Assembly (NCBI RefSeq): GCF_020329505.1
Contig: NZ_JAGKJJ010000004.1
Coordinates: forward strand, 186,001-250,000
From: Bradyrhizobium semiaridum
GTDB lineage: Bacteria; Pseudomonadota; Alphaproteobacteria; Rhizobiales; Xanthobacteraceae
Length of the DNA: 64,000 nt
Reading direction: 5' to 3'
Shown: in pieces, positions 49,068 to 58,295 of the stretch
Numbering within the stretch: the stretch's first letter is position 1
How the letters are laid out: each line of letters opens with the position of its first letter
Position numbers and translations under genes: made by a program
The notes under the pieces: model-generated
Told to the model about the DNA's origin: nothing
Databases searched by the model: none
The model's input: only the letters and a program-made list of their open reading frames with translations

Positions 49068-50264
49068 TCAGAGCGCGGCCTTCAGCGCCGCGAAGCCGCG
49101 ATCGAGATCGGCCTTGAGGTCGTCGACATTCTCGAGCCCGATATGCAGCCGCAGCATGGGCCCGCCGGGTGCCCATTTGGTCGCGGTACGATACTCGCTG
49201 CAGTCGAACGGGATCGCCAGACTCTCGAAGCCGCCCCAGGAAAAACCCATGCCGAATAGTTTGAGCGTGTTGAGCATGGTGTCGACGGCCTGCTGCGGCG
49301 CGGGCTTCAGCACGATGCTGAACAGGCCGGAGGCGCCGGTGAAGTCGCGCTTCCAGATCGCGTGGCCCGGATCGCTCTCGAGGCCGGGATGCAGCACGCG
49401 CGCGACCTCGGGGCGGGCGGCGAGCCAGCGCGCCATCTCGAGGCCGGACTGGTGATGCTGCGCGAGCCGCACCGACAGCGTGCGCACGCCGCGCAGCGCG
49501 AGATAGACATCGTCGGGGCCGGCACAGACGCCGAGCAGGCGGATCGCCTCGCTGACCAGCGGCCAGGCCCTGGCATTCGCCGAGATGGTGCCGAACATGA
49601 TGTCGGAATGACCGCCGATATATTTGGTGCCGGCCTGCATGCTGATGTCGACGCCCTGTTCGAGCGAGCGGTGATACAACGGCGTCGCCCAAGTGTTGTC
49701 GTCGATCACGAGCGCGCCGTGTGCATGCGCCGCCGCCGCGATCGCACGTATGTCAGGCATCTCGAAGGATTGCGAGCCCGGCGCCTCGACCAGCACCGCG
49801 CGGGTGTTCGGCTTGAACAGCGCTGCGATGCCGGCGCCGATCATGGGATCGAAATAGTCGGTCTCGATGCCGAGGCGCTTGAGCATGCCGTTGCAGAAAT
49901 TGCGCGTCGGCCGGTAGGCGTTGTCGCAGACCAGTAGATGGTCGCCGGCTTTGAGCACCGCGAGCAGCGTGGTCGAGATCGCGGCCAGTCCCGACGGGGC
50001 GAGGCCGACGCCGGCGCATTGCGGCCCCTCCAGCGCCATCAGCACGTCCTGTAGCGCGCGCGTCGTCGGAGAGCCGTGACGGCCATAGGTAAACTCGGCG
50101 CGGTGGGCGTGCAGGTCCTCGGCGGTCGGGTAGAGCACCGTCGAGCCGTGGAATACCGGCGGATTGACAAAACCCTTCTGGGCCTTGGTGTCGCGGCCGG
50201 CCGTGACCAGGCGGGTCGCGGCATGCTGCGGGCGGGAGGGGTCGGAGCCGTCGGAGGAGGTCAT
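49068..50264 (-). CDS. metC: Cystathionine beta-lyase
   Basis: 398 residues from ATG 50264. PLP-dependent Cys/Met metabolism fold type I enzyme that splits cystathionine to homocysteine, pyruvate and ammonia in methionine synthesis. Evidence: TRLVTAGRD start, YGRHGSPTTRALQDVLMALE, the PLP-lysine motif with Lys214 in MQAGTKYIGGHSD, and the C-terminal SWGGFESLAIPFD and RLHIGLENVDDLKADLDRGF. The SWGGFESL signature and spacing are those of bacterial MetC rather than of MetB or MetZ. The frame is open upstream without similarity. Confidence 0.93.
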   Translation of the reverse strand: MTSSDGSDPSRPQHAATRLVTAGRDTKAQKGFVNPPVFHGSTVLYPTAEDLHAHRAEFTYGRHGSPTTRALQDVLMALEGPQCAGVGLAPSGLAAISTTLLAVLKAGDHLLVCDNAYRPTRNFCNGMLKRLGIETDYFDPMIGAGIAALFKPNTRAVLVEAPGSQSFEMPDIRAIAAAAHAHGALVIDDNTWATPLYHRSLEQGVDISMQAGTKYIGGHSDIMFGTISANARAWPLVSEAIRLLGVCAGPDDVYLALRGVRTLSVRLAQHHQSGLEMARWLAARPEVARVLHPGLESDPGHAIWKRDFTGASGLFSIVLKPAPQQAVDTMLNTLKLFGMGFSWGGFESLAIPFDCSEYRTATKWAPGGPMLRLHIGLENVDDLKADLDRGFAALKAAL

Positions 50265-50584
50265 GAGGTCGTCGCCATTAGACTTTTTGCCACCGGCCTC
50301 GCGCGTCGGGAGGACCACAGCCGGGGAGCTGTTACTAACAGGACGCGGAAGAGCCACGTCAACCCCTTGACCCGGCACGTCAGTCGCTATGTGATGCGCC
50401 GCAACTACCAGTCGCCGCACGTTGAGGGGCTTGCCGCGACCTGCGATCCGTTGCCTGACCGCCGTGCACGTCCAGATTGCCGGCCGGCTCAGTCCTATCA
50501 GCCGCAGGGGATCCATTGGGCTGGCCCGTGAACGCGAGGCGATCGCACGTAAACGTCCAACGGACGACCCCTGAAAGGCTGCCC
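50265..50584. other. Divergent promoter region between metC and aapJ
   Basis: 320 bases with no supported gene. A 46-codon frame on the plus strand (near 50392-50531) has no good ribosome site. TTGACC near 50372 may be a -35 element for aapJ, without a clear -10 at the right spacing. Confidence 0.4.
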
Positions 50585-51601
50585 ATGAAACGCGTTTCCC
50601 TGGTTTTGACATTTGCCGCTGTCGCCGCCCTGTCGGCTCAAGCCGCCTCGGCGCAAACCCTCAAGACGGTCAAGGAGCGGGGTCAGCTGTCCTGCGGCGT
50701 CAGCGGCGGCCTGCCGGGCTTCTCGACGCCCGATGACAAGGGCAACTGGACCGGCATCGACGTCGATCTGTGCCGCGGCATCGCCGCGGCGATCTTCGAC
50801 GATCCGACCAAGGTCAAGTTCGTGCCGCTGTCGGCCAAGGACCGCTTCACGGCGCTGCAGTCCGGCGAGATCGACGTGCTGTCGCGCAACACCACCTGGA
50901 CGCTGTCGCGCGACACCTCGCTCGGCGCCAACTTCACCGGCGTGACCTATTACGATGGGCAGGGTTTCCTGGTGAAGAAGTCGCTGAAGGTGAACTCGGC
51001 GCTGGAGCTGAACAGCGCCTCGGTCTGCGTGCAGACCGGCACCACGACCGAGCAGAACCTCGCCGACTACTTCAAGGGCAACAACATGAAGTATGAGGTG
51101 ATTGCGTTCGCCGGCGCCGACGAGACCGTGAAGGCCTACGAGACCGGCCGCTGCGACGTGTTCACGTCGGACGTCTCCCAGCTCTACGCGCAGCGCCTCA
51201 AGCTCGCCAACCCGGCGGATCACGTCGTGCTGCCCGAGGTGATCTCCAAGGAGCCGCTCGGCCCGATGGTGCGCCACGGCGACGACCAGTGGTTCGACAT
51301 CGTCAAATGGGTGCTGTTCGCCCAGATCAATGCCGAGGAGCTCGGCGTCAACATGAAGAACGTCGACGAGATGGCGAAGTCCGACAAGCCGGACCTGAAG
51401 CGCGCCTTCGGCACCGACGGCAATCTCGGCGAACAGCTCGGCCTGACCAAGGACTGGTTCTCACGGATCATCAAGGCGGTCGGCAATTACGGCGAGATGT
51501 ATGACCGCAACGTCGGCGCCGGCTCGAAACTGCAGATCGCGCGCGGGCTCAACAATCTCTGGAGCAAGGGCGGCATCCAGTACGCGCCTCCGATCCGCTG
51601 A
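50585..51601 (+). CDS. aapJ: General L-amino acid ABC transporter, substrate-binding protein
   Basis: 338 residues from ATG 50585. Signal peptide MKRVSLVLTFAAVAALSAQA followed by the SBP_bac_3 fold: RGQLSCGVSGGLPGFSTPDD, GIDVDLCRGIAAAIFDDPTK, the ligand-contact LSRNTTWTLSRDTSLGANFT, and DVFTSDVSQLYAQRL. This is close to AapJ, the periplasmic receptor for the broad-range amino acid permease central to rhizobium-legume amino acid exchange. First gene of aapJQMP. Confidence 0.95.
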   Translation: MKRVSLVLTFAAVAALSAQAASAQTLKTVKERGQLSCGVSGGLPGFSTPDDKGNWTGIDVDLCRGIAAAIFDDPTKVKFVPLSAKDRFTALQSGEIDVLSRNTTWTLSRDTSLGANFTGVTYYDGQGFLVKKSLKVNSALELNSASVCVQTGTTTEQNLADYFKGNNMKYEVIAFAGADETVKAYETGRCDVFTSDVSQLYAQRLKLANPADHVVLPEVISKEPLGPMVRHGDDQWFDIVKWVLFAQINAEELGVNMKNVDEMAKSDKPDLKRAFGTDGNLGEQLGLTKDWFSRIIKAVGNYGEMYDRNVGAGSKLQIARGLNNLWSKGGIQYAPPIR

Positions 51602-51624
51602 TCGGCGACGAGGCGGCTGCGGCG

Positions 51625-52830
51625 ATGACGTCTGAGCCCCGAAAACCACCGCCGCAATTCATCTTCCGCCTGAAGCGGATGCTGGGCGGCAAGTCCGGCT
51701 GGACCGGACTTGCCGTGCAGATCGTGTTCGCCGCGGTGCTGGCCTGGGTCGCCTATGAGATCGTGGCCAATGCCCGCGCCAATCTGGAGACGCAGCGCAT
51801 CGCCTCCGGATTCGGCTTCATGAGGAATACCGCGGGCTTCGACGTCAGCCTGAACCTGATCCCGTATTCGGGATCGGACACCTATACGCGGGTGTTCCTG
51901 GTCGGCCTGCTGAACACGCTGCTGGTCGCGGTGATCGGCATCGTGTTCGCCACCATCATCGGCTTCATCCTGGCGCTGTGCCGGCTGTCGCCGAACTGGC
52001 TCTTGGCGCGGATCGGCGAGATCTATGTCGAGACCGTGCGCAACCTGCCGCTGCTGTTCCAGCTGTTGTTCTGGTATCTTGCGGTGCTGGCGGCGCTGCC
52101 GGGCCCGCGCCAGAGCATCTCGCTGTTCAACGCCTTCTTCCTCTCCAACCGCGGCCTCGTGATCCCGAAGCCGATCGGCGAGCCGGGTCTCGATCCGTTC
52201 CTGGCCGCGATCGCGATCGGCATCGTCGGCGCGCTCGTGCTGCGCAGCTATGCCCGGCGGGCGCTGTTCCAGCGCGGGCAGGCGATCCGGATCTGGCCCT
52301 ATGTGCTGGGCCTCGTGTTCGGCTTGCCGCTCGTGACGATGCTGGTGTTCGGGGTGCCGCTGACTTTCGAAATGCCGCAATTGAAGGGCTTCAACTTCGC
52401 CGGCGGGGCGCGGTTCATTCCGGAGCTGGTGGCGCTCTTGGTCGCGCTGTCGACCTACACCGCGGCCTTCATCGCCGAGATCGTCCGCGCCGGCATCCTG
52501 TCCGTTCACAAGGGCCAGATGGAGGCCGGCTCGTCGCTCGGCCTGTCGCGCGGCGCCACGCTGCGGCTGATCGTGGTGCCGCAGGCGATGCGCGTGATCG
52601 TGCCGCCGCTGACCAACCAGTATCTCAACCTGACCAAGAACTCGTCGCTGGCGGTCGCGATCGGCTATCCCGACCTGGTCTCGGTGTTCGCCGGCACCAC
52701 GCTGAGCCAGACCGGGCAGGCGATCGAGATCATCGCCATCACGATGGGCGTCTATCTGATGATCTCGCTGGTCACCAGCTCGGTCATGAGCGTCTATGGC
52801 TGGCGCATCAACCGGAGCCTGGAGGCATGA
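51625..52830 (+). CDS. aapQ: General L-amino acid ABC transporter, permease
   Basis: 401 residues. HisM-type permease with the AapQ/BztB architecture: an N-terminal anchor ([20 protein letters not shown]), a long periplasmic loop, the permease core with [20 protein letters not shown] and [16 protein letters not shown], and the EAA-like loop [20 protein letters not shown]. It pairs with AapM in the membrane. It starts 23 bases after aapJ and overlaps aapM by four. Confidence 0.95.
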   Translation: MTSEPRKPPPQFIFRLKRMLGGKSGWTGLAVQIVFAAVLAWVAYEIVANARANLETQRIASGFGFMRNTAGFDVSLNLIPYSGSDTYTRVFLVGLLNTLLVAVIGIVFATIIGFILALCRLSPNWLLARIGEIYVETVRNLPLLFQLLFWYLAVLAALPGPRQSISLFNAFFLSNRGLVIPKPIGEPGLDPFLAAIAIGIVGALVLRSYARRALFQRGQAIRIWPYVLGLVFGLPLVTMLVFGVPLTFEMPQLKGFNFAGGARFIPELVALLVALSTYTAAFIAEIVRAGILSVHKGQMEAGSSLGLSRGATLRLIVVPQAMRVIVPPLTNQYLNLTKNSSLAVAIGYPDLVSVFAGTTLSQTGQAIEIIAITMGVYLMISLVTSSVMSVYGWRINRSLEA

Positions 52831-54347
52831 CGGACATCACCGCGTCGTCCTTCGTCCGCCAGGACCTCGTGCCGGAGCGCCCGGCGCCGGTGAAGACCAC
52901 CGGCCTGATCGGCTTCTTGCGCACGCGGCTGTTCAATTCGCCGAGCAACATCCTGCTGACGATCCTGGGCGTGTTGCTGCTCTGGTACACGATCGTTCCG
53001 GCGTTGAAATTCCTGCTGGTCGATGCGGTCTGGAGCGGCAAGGACCGCAACGCGTGCCTCGCAGAGACTGTCGGGCATCCGGTCGGCGCCTGCTGGCCCT
53101 ACATCCAGGCCAAGCTCACGCAGCTGATCTACGGCTTCTATCCGGAAGCCGAGCGCTGGCGCGTCAATTTGACCTTCATCCTCGCGGTCGTGCTGCTGCT
53201 GCCGCTGCTGATCCCGCGGCTGCCGGCCAAGGGCATCAATGCCAGCCTGTTCTTCTTCGCCTTTCCGGTGGTCGCGTTCTTCCTGCTGCGCGGCGGCGGG
53301 CTGGCCGGTTTCGGCGTCAGCTGGGTCGCGAGCCTGCTGCAGCTGTTCGACGAGAGCATCGTCAATGCCGGGACCGTGCTGGTCAATCTCAGCCAGAACT
53401 CGGCGATCGGTCCCTTGCTGTGGGGCATCGGCAAGCTGATCGTCTTCATCGGCAGCCTGATCGGCTGGGTGATCTCTCCGCTGGCCTGGCTCCGCGAGCA
53501 GCTCCAGATGTCGAGCCAGCCGCTGTGGTTCGACTTCCTGCTCACTGCGGTGATCGTCTCGCTGATCCTGTTCTTCCTCGGCGGAGGCCTGCGCACCGGG
53601 CATCGCGCGCTGCTTGCGAGCCTTGCGACCTTTGCCGGCATCGCCGCCGTGATCAAGCTGCTGGGACTCGACCGCGGCGGATTGCCTCTGGTCGACACCC
53701 GGCTCTGGGGCGGCCTTCTGGTCACGCTGGTGGTGTCGGTCACCGGCATCGTCACCTCGATGCCGATCGGCATCGCGCTGGCGCTCGGCCGCCGCTCGAC
53801 CATCCCGCTGATCCGGATCTTCTCGATCGCGTTCATCGAGTTCTGGCGCGGCGTCCCCCTGATCACAGTGCTGTTCTTCGCGACCTACATGCTGCCGCTG
53901 TTCCTGCCCGGCAATTTCAACGTCGACGGCCTGGTCCGCGCGCTGATCGGTATCGCGCTGTTCGCCGGCGCCTATCAGGCCGAGGTGGTGCGCGGCGGCC
54001 TCGCGGCGATCCCGCGCGGGCAGGGCGAGGCGGCGAGCGCGCTCGGCCTGTCCTGGTGGAAGACGACGTCGCTGATCGTGATGCCGCAGGCGCTCCGCCA
54101 CGTCATTCCCGGCCTCGTCAACAGCTTCATCGCGCTGTTCAAGGACACCTCGCTGGTCTCAATCGTGGCGCTGTTCGACCTGCTCGGGTCGCTGCACGCG
54201 ACCTTCTCCGACCCGACCTGGTCGACCCCGACAACGGCCTTTACCGGCTTTGCATTTGCCGGGATGATCTACTTCGTGTTCTGCTTTGGCATGTCGCGCT
54301 ACTCGCTGTTCGTCGAAAACCGGCTCAACGCCCACCGCCGCAACTGA
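52827..54347 (+). CDS. aapM: General L-amino acid ABC transporter, permease
   Basis: 506 residues starting at an ATGA overlap with aapQ. The C-terminal third is the canonical HisM-type core: [40 protein letters not shown] and the EAA-like [21 protein letters not shown]-terminal to it lies an extra hydrophobic region (about residues 110-290) with several added helices, such as [18 protein letters not shown] and [20 protein letters not shown]. That makes it longer than the about 380-400 residues I recall for the Rhizobium protein; the enlarged form may be usual in Bradyrhizobium. Confidence 0.94.
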   Translation: MTDITASSFVRQDLVPERPAPVKTTGLIGFLRTRLFNSPSNILLTILGVLLLWYTIVPALKFLLVDAVWSGKDRNACLAETVGHPVGACWPYIQAKLTQLIYGFYPEAERWRVNLTFILAVVLLLPLLIPRLPAKGINASLFFFAFPVVAFFLLRGGGLAGFGVSWVASLLQLFDESIVNAGTVLVNLSQNSAIGPLLWGIGKLIVFIGSLIGWVISPLAWLREQLQMSSQPLWFDFLLTAVIVSLILFFLGGGLRTGHRALLASLATFAGIAAVIKLLGLDRGGLPLVDTRLWGGLLVTLVVSVTGIVTSMPIGIALALGRRSTIPLIRIFSIAFIEFWRGVPLITVLFFATYMLPLFLPGNFNVDGLVRALIGIALFAGAYQAEVVRGGLAAIPRGQGEAASALGLSWWKTTSLIVMPQALRHVIPGLVNSFIALFKDTSLVSIVALFDLLGSLHATFSDPTWSTPTTAFTGFAFAGMIYFVFCFGMSRYSLFVENRLNAHRRN

Positions 54348-54358
54348 ACAAGGTCACC

Positions 54359-55099
54359 ATGTCCACAGATCCGATCGTCAACATATCCGGTCTCAACAAA
54401 TGGTACGGCGACTTCCACGTGCTGCGCGACATCAACCTCGAGGTCGGCCGCGGTGAGCGCATCGTGATCTGCGGGCCCTCGGGCTCGGGCAAATCGACCC
54501 TGATCCGCTGCATCAACGCGCTGGAGGAATTCCAGGAAGGCGAGATCGTGGTCGACGGCATCGAGCTCGGCCCGAATCTGCGCCGGGTCGACGAAGTGCG
54601 TCGCGAGGTCGGCATGGTGTTCCAGAGCTTCAATCTGTTCCCGCATCTCACCGTGCTGGACAATTGCACGCTGGCGCCGATCTGGGTGCGCAACATCCCG
54701 AAGAAGGACGCCGAGGCGACCGCGATGAAATTCCTGGAGCGGGTCAAGATCCCGCATCAGGCCAGCAAATTCCCCGGCCAGATGTCGGGCGGCCAGCAGC
54801 AGCGCGTCGCGATCGCCCGCGCGCTCACGATGAATCCGAAGGTGATGCTGTTCGACGAGCCGACCTCGGCGCTCGACCCGGAAATGGTCAAGGAGGTGCT
54901 CGACACCATGGTCGATCTCGCGAAGGAAGGCATGACCATGCTGGTGGTGACCCACGAAATGGGCTTTGCTCGCGAGGTCGCCAACCGCGTCGTGTTCATG
55001 GACGCCGGCCAGATCATCGAGTCGAACACGCCGCAGGAGTTCTTCGCGAACCCGCAGCATGCACGGTCGAAGCTGTTCCTCAGTCAGATTTTGAGGTGA
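54359..55099 (+). CDS. aapP: General L-amino acid ABC transporter, ATPase
   Basis: 246 residues. ABC ATPase of the polar amino acid (GlnQ/HisP) group: Walker [10 protein letters not shown] (39-47), Q-loop [16 protein letters not shown], signature [15 protein letters not shown], Walker [13 protein letters not shown] and switch His in VVTHEMGFA. It energises AapQM. Starts 11 bases after aapM, last gene of the operon. Followed directly by an inverted repeat shared with cysK. Confidence 0.96.
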   Translation: MSTDPIVNISGLNKWYGDFHVLRDINLEVGRGERIVICGPSGSGKSTLIRCINALEEFQEGEIVVDGIELGPNLRRVDEVRREVGMVFQSFNLFPHLTVLDNCTLAPIWVRNIPKKDAEATAMKFLERVKIPHQASKFPGQMSGGQQQRVAIARALTMNPKVMLFDEPTSALDPEMVKEVLDTMVDLAKEGMTMLVVTHEMGFAREVANRVVFMDAGQIIESNTPQEFFANPQHARSKLFLSQILR

Positions 55100-55166
55100 G
55101 CGAATAGAGAATAGCGAATGGCGAATAGGGATTCCCGCTATTCGCTACTCACCATTCGCTATTCGC
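55100..55166. repeat. Inverted-repeat element between convergent aapP and cysK
   Basis: GCGAATAGAGAATAGCGAAT-type words on the left arm and their reverse complements (CTATTCGCTACTCACCATTC...) on the right arm form a long, AT-richer palindrome of iterated GCGAATAG/CTATTCGC units around GGATTCCC. It starts at the last base of aapP and ends 3 bases before the cysK stop; likely a bidirectional terminator. Confidence 0.75.
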
Positions 55167-55169
55167 GTC

Positions 55170-56204
55170 TCACACGAACGGCAGTTCGATCTTGCTGCGC
55201 TTCTCCAGCCATTCCGGGACCGGCAGGTTCTTCGAGCGCATGAAGGCCGGGTTGAACAGCTTGGACTGATAGCGGTTGCCGGAGTCGCAGAGGATGGTGA
55301 CGATGGTCTTGCCAGGGCCGAGCTGCTTGGCGAGCTGGATTGCGCCCGCGATGTTGACGCCGGTCGAGCCGCCGAGGCACAGGCCTTCGTGCTCCAACAG
55401 CTCATAGATGATGGTGACGGCTTCCTCGTCGGAGATCAGGAACGCTGTGTCGACATTCGCGGTCTCGACGACCGCGGTTTTGCGTCCGAGGCCGATGCCT
55501 TCGGTGATGGAGTCGCCGGGGGTCGACTTGACCTCGCCGTTCTTGAACAGCTCGTACATCGCAAAGCCGTGCGGATCGGCGCAGGCGGTGACGATGTCCT
55601 TGTTCCTTTCCTTCAGGTAGCGGCTGACGCCGGCGAGGGTGCCGCCGGTGCCGACCGAGCAGATGAAACCGTCGACCTTACCGCCGGTCTGCTGCCAGAT
55701 TTCCGGGCCCGTCGATTCGTAATGCGCCTTGGGATTGTCGAGGTTGTTCCACTGGTCGGCGAACAGCACGCCGTTCGGCTCGGTCTTGCGCAACTGGTCG
55801 GCGAGACGGCGACCGAGATGCTGGTAGTTGTTCTGGTTGGAGAAGGGCAGCGCCGGGGCCTCGACCAGCTCGGCGCCGCAGAGCCGCAGCATGTCCTTCT
55901 TTTCTTGGCTCTGCGTCTCCGGAATCACGATCAGGGTGCGATAGCCGCGCGCGCTCGCCACCACCGCGAGCCCGATGCCGGTATTGCCGGCGGTCGATTC
56001 GACGACGAGACCGCCCGGTTTGAGGTCACCCCTCTTCTCGGCCTCCAGGATCATCCATTTGCCGGCGCGGTCCTTCACCGACTGGCCGGGGTTCATGAAC
56101 TCGGCCTTGCCGAGGATGGTGCAGCCGGTCAGCTCGGAAGCGCGCTTCAGCTTGATCAGCGGCGTGTTGCCGATCGCTTCGATGACGTCTTTGTTGAATG
56201 TCAT
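55170..56204 (-). CDS. cysK: Cysteine synthase A (O-acetylserine sulfhydrylase)
   Basis: 344 residues from ATG 56204. PLP fold type II: MTFNKDVIEAIGNTPLIKLK start, PLP Lys44 in NPGQSVKDRAGKW, the substrate loop ESTAGNTGIGLAVVA, and the phosphate-binding VGTGGTLAGVSRYL. It makes cysteine from O-acetylserine and sulfide. It is somewhat longer than the about 310-320 residue enteric CysK, with an extra stretch around SNQNNYQHLGRRLADQL, as in the group often annotated as cysteine synthase A in rhizobia. No strong ribosome site before the ATG. Confidence 0.93.
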   Translation of the reverse strand: MTFNKDVIEAIGNTPLIKLKRASELTGCTILGKAEFMNPGQSVKDRAGKWMILEAEKRGDLKPGGLVVESTAGNTGIGLAVVASARGYRTLIVIPETQSQEKKDMLRLCGAELVEAPALPFSNQNNYQHLGRRLADQLRKTEPNGVLFADQWNNLDNPKAHYESTGPEIWQQTGGKVDGFICSVGTGGTLAGVSRYLKERNKDIVTACADPHGFAMYELFKNGEVKSTPGDSITEGIGLGRKTAVVETANVDTAFLISDEEAVTIIYELLEHEGLCLGGSTGVNIAGAIQLAKQLGPGKTIVTILCDSGNRYQSKLFNPAFMRSKNLPVPEWLEKRSKIELPFV

Positions 56205-56804
56205 GTCGGGGAATTTCTTTGCCGGTCCAAGCCTTACTTGCAGAGTCTTGCCTGCAGCGAACCTAGTGTGCCGAGCAAAAAAGGAAAGGGCTTTTGCACT
56301 GCGGCGAAGGGCCGGATCCGCGTGAACGGAAAGACGCCGCGCTGCTTCGAGAACCGCGGAGAATGCGCTTTTGCCACGATGCGGTTGTTTGGCAGGATCT
56401 GGTTGCAGCTCGGCGTTTTGCGTCAGTTCGCGCGCGAGACCGCAACGATCCGCTCGGGATCGAAACGTCGTGATGATCGCCGATATCTGCACCCGGACAC
56501 GGCTGGCTGCGGATTCGGCGCAACAGGGGCGGGAAATCCCCATGAAATCTTCGTAAGGATGGCGCCGCCATTGCGATCGCCGATCACACGAAAATGCCTT
56601 GAAAAATAGGGCAAGGCTAGGCTCCGGCGTGTCTGAGAACGCCGTGGATGCGGTCCTGGCGGGACTGTCCGCTGCATTGTCCGAAGGGTAGGATGGGACA
56701 GACCGGTTCCATTGGAAGTATCGCCCCGTGAACGTCTCTCAGACCATCCCCCAACGCGTCATTGGTGCGCCACGGGCGAGGTTTGTGCTCGGCGGAGAAC
56801 GGGT
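56205..56804. other. 600-base intergenic region upstream of cysK and the efflux operon
   Basis: No gene supported; the open frames are short and have poor starts. It should contain the cysK promoter (minus) and, near 56690-56800, the promoter of the RND operon (plus). I see no clear operator dyad and no adjacent regulator gene. Confidence 0.45.
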
Positions 56805-58295
56805 GTGACCCAGTCTCCATTCGCGACGGTACCTGAGGGCCGGCTTGGCCTTGCTCTCCGCGCGCGGCGGGTTGCGGGACGGTCGTTGGTCGCGCTCGGG
56901 CTGCTCGCCAGTTCCGCCGGCTGCATTTTGACCCAGGACATCCCCGATCCGGCGCTCGACGTGCCGCAGGGCTACAAGGCCGCGCGGCTCGGCAAGCCGG
57001 GCGATGCCGTGCCGACGCTGGATTGGTGGCGCAGCTTCCGTTCGGCCGAACTGACACAGCTGATGCAGGAGGCGCAGACCGTCAACCTCGACATTGCCGC
57101 CGCGGTGGCACGGTTTCGCCAGGCCGATGCGCTGGCGCGGCAGGCCGGCGCGGCGCTGCTGCCGACCCTCAACGGCACCGGACAGGAGACCTATTCGCGG
57201 ACCTCGGGCTCGAGCGCCAGCGGCCTCACCAATGGCGGCCGCGAGGTGGTCAACTACAGCGCCTCGCTGAGCGCGAGCTATCAGCTCGACTTCTGGGGCC
57301 AGAACCGCGACGCGCTGCAGGCCGCCGAGGAGACCGCGATCGCCAGCCGGTTCGACCGCGAGGTGACGGCGCTGACCACGCTGACCACGCTCGCCAATGC
57401 CTATTTCACCGTGCTTGCCGCCCAGGACCGGCTGCGGACCGCCCAGCGCAACATCGCCAGCGCCGAGCGCATCCTCAATGCGATCAAGGACCGCTTCAAG
57501 GCCGGCACCGGCACCGATCTCGACGTCGCCCAGCAGGAGAGCGTGCTCGCCAACCAGCGCGCGCTGGTGCCGCCGCTGCGGCAGACGCTGGACCAGAACA
57601 TCAACGCGCTGGCGGTCTTGGTGTCGCGGCCGCCGGAAAGCGTGCGCATCGCCGGCGGCACGCTCAATGCGATCGCCATTCCGAAGGTGACGCCGGGCCT
57701 GCCGTCGGAATTGCTGACGCAGCGTCCGGACATCCGCCGGCAGGAGGCGCAACTCGCCTCGGCGACCGCCAATGTCGGCAGCGCGCGGGCGCAGTTCTTC
57801 CCGAGCATCCAGCTGACCGGGCAGGGTGGCTACCAGAGCCAGGCGCTGGTCTCGCTGTTCCAGCCGCATGCGGCGTTCTTCAGCCTGGTCGGCAGTGCGA
57901 CCCAGCCGATCTTCGACGGCGGACGGATTTTGGGCAATTTCGAGAATGCGAAAGCGCGGCAGGACGAGCTGCTGCAAACCTATCGCAAGACGGTGGTGCA
58001 GTCGTTCACCGACGTGGACAATGCGCTGGTCGCGATTCGCGAAACCACGCGGAGGCTGCAATTGCAGCGTGACGTGCTGTCGGCCTCGCGCCGCGCGTTC
58101 CAGCTGGCCGAGCAGCAGCTGCGCGCCGGCACCGCCGATATCGTAACTGTGCTAAACACGCAGCTGACCCTATTCCAGGCGGAAGATGCCTATTCGCAGG
58201 CCCAGCTGGCCCGGCTTTTGGCAATCGTGAGCCTGTATCAGGCGCTGGGGGGCGGCTGGGAACCGAAGATGGAAAGACCGGTCGATGCTCTTTAA
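56805..58295 (+). CDS. RND efflux outer-membrane lipoprotein (NodT/OprM family)
   Basis: 496 residues from GTG 56805 with GGCGGAG upstream; an earlier TTG at 56712 is less likely. The signal region SLVALGLLASSAGC ends in a lipobox Cys. Two OEP repeats follow, with typical YQLDFWGQNRDALQAAEETA, LPSELLTQRPDIRRQEAQLA and VQSFTDVDNALVAIRETTRR. It forms the outer-membrane duct of the tripartite pump encoded downstream; it overlaps the adaptor gene by 11 bases. Confidence 0.93.
   Translation: MTQSPFATVPEGRLGLALRARRVAGRSLVALGLLASSAGCILTQDIPDPALDVPQGYKAARLGKPGDAVPTLDWWRSFRSAELTQLMQEAQTVNLDIAAAVARFRQADALARQAGAALLPTLNGTGQETYSRTSGSSASGLTNGGREVVNYSASLSASYQLDFWGQNRDALQAAEETAIASRFDREVTALTTLTTLANAYFTVLAAQDRLRTAQRNIASAERILNAIKDRFKAGTGTDLDVAQQESVLANQRALVPPLRQTLDQNINALAVLVSRPPESVRIAGGTLNAIAIPKVTPGLPSELLTQRPDIRRQEAQLASATANVGSARAQFFPSIQLTGQGGYQSQALVSLFQPHAAFFSLVGSATQPIFDGGRILGNFENAKARQDELLQTYRKTVVQSFTDVDNALVAIRETTRRLQLQRDVLSASRRAFQLAEQQLRAGTADIVTVLNTQLTLFQAEDAYSQAQLARLLAIVSLYQALGGGWEPKMERPVDAL

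Noticed and set aside
50392-50531. 46-codon frame before aapJ as a leader peptide
   Set aside because: No convincing Shine-Dalgarno and no overlap or attenuator with aapJ.
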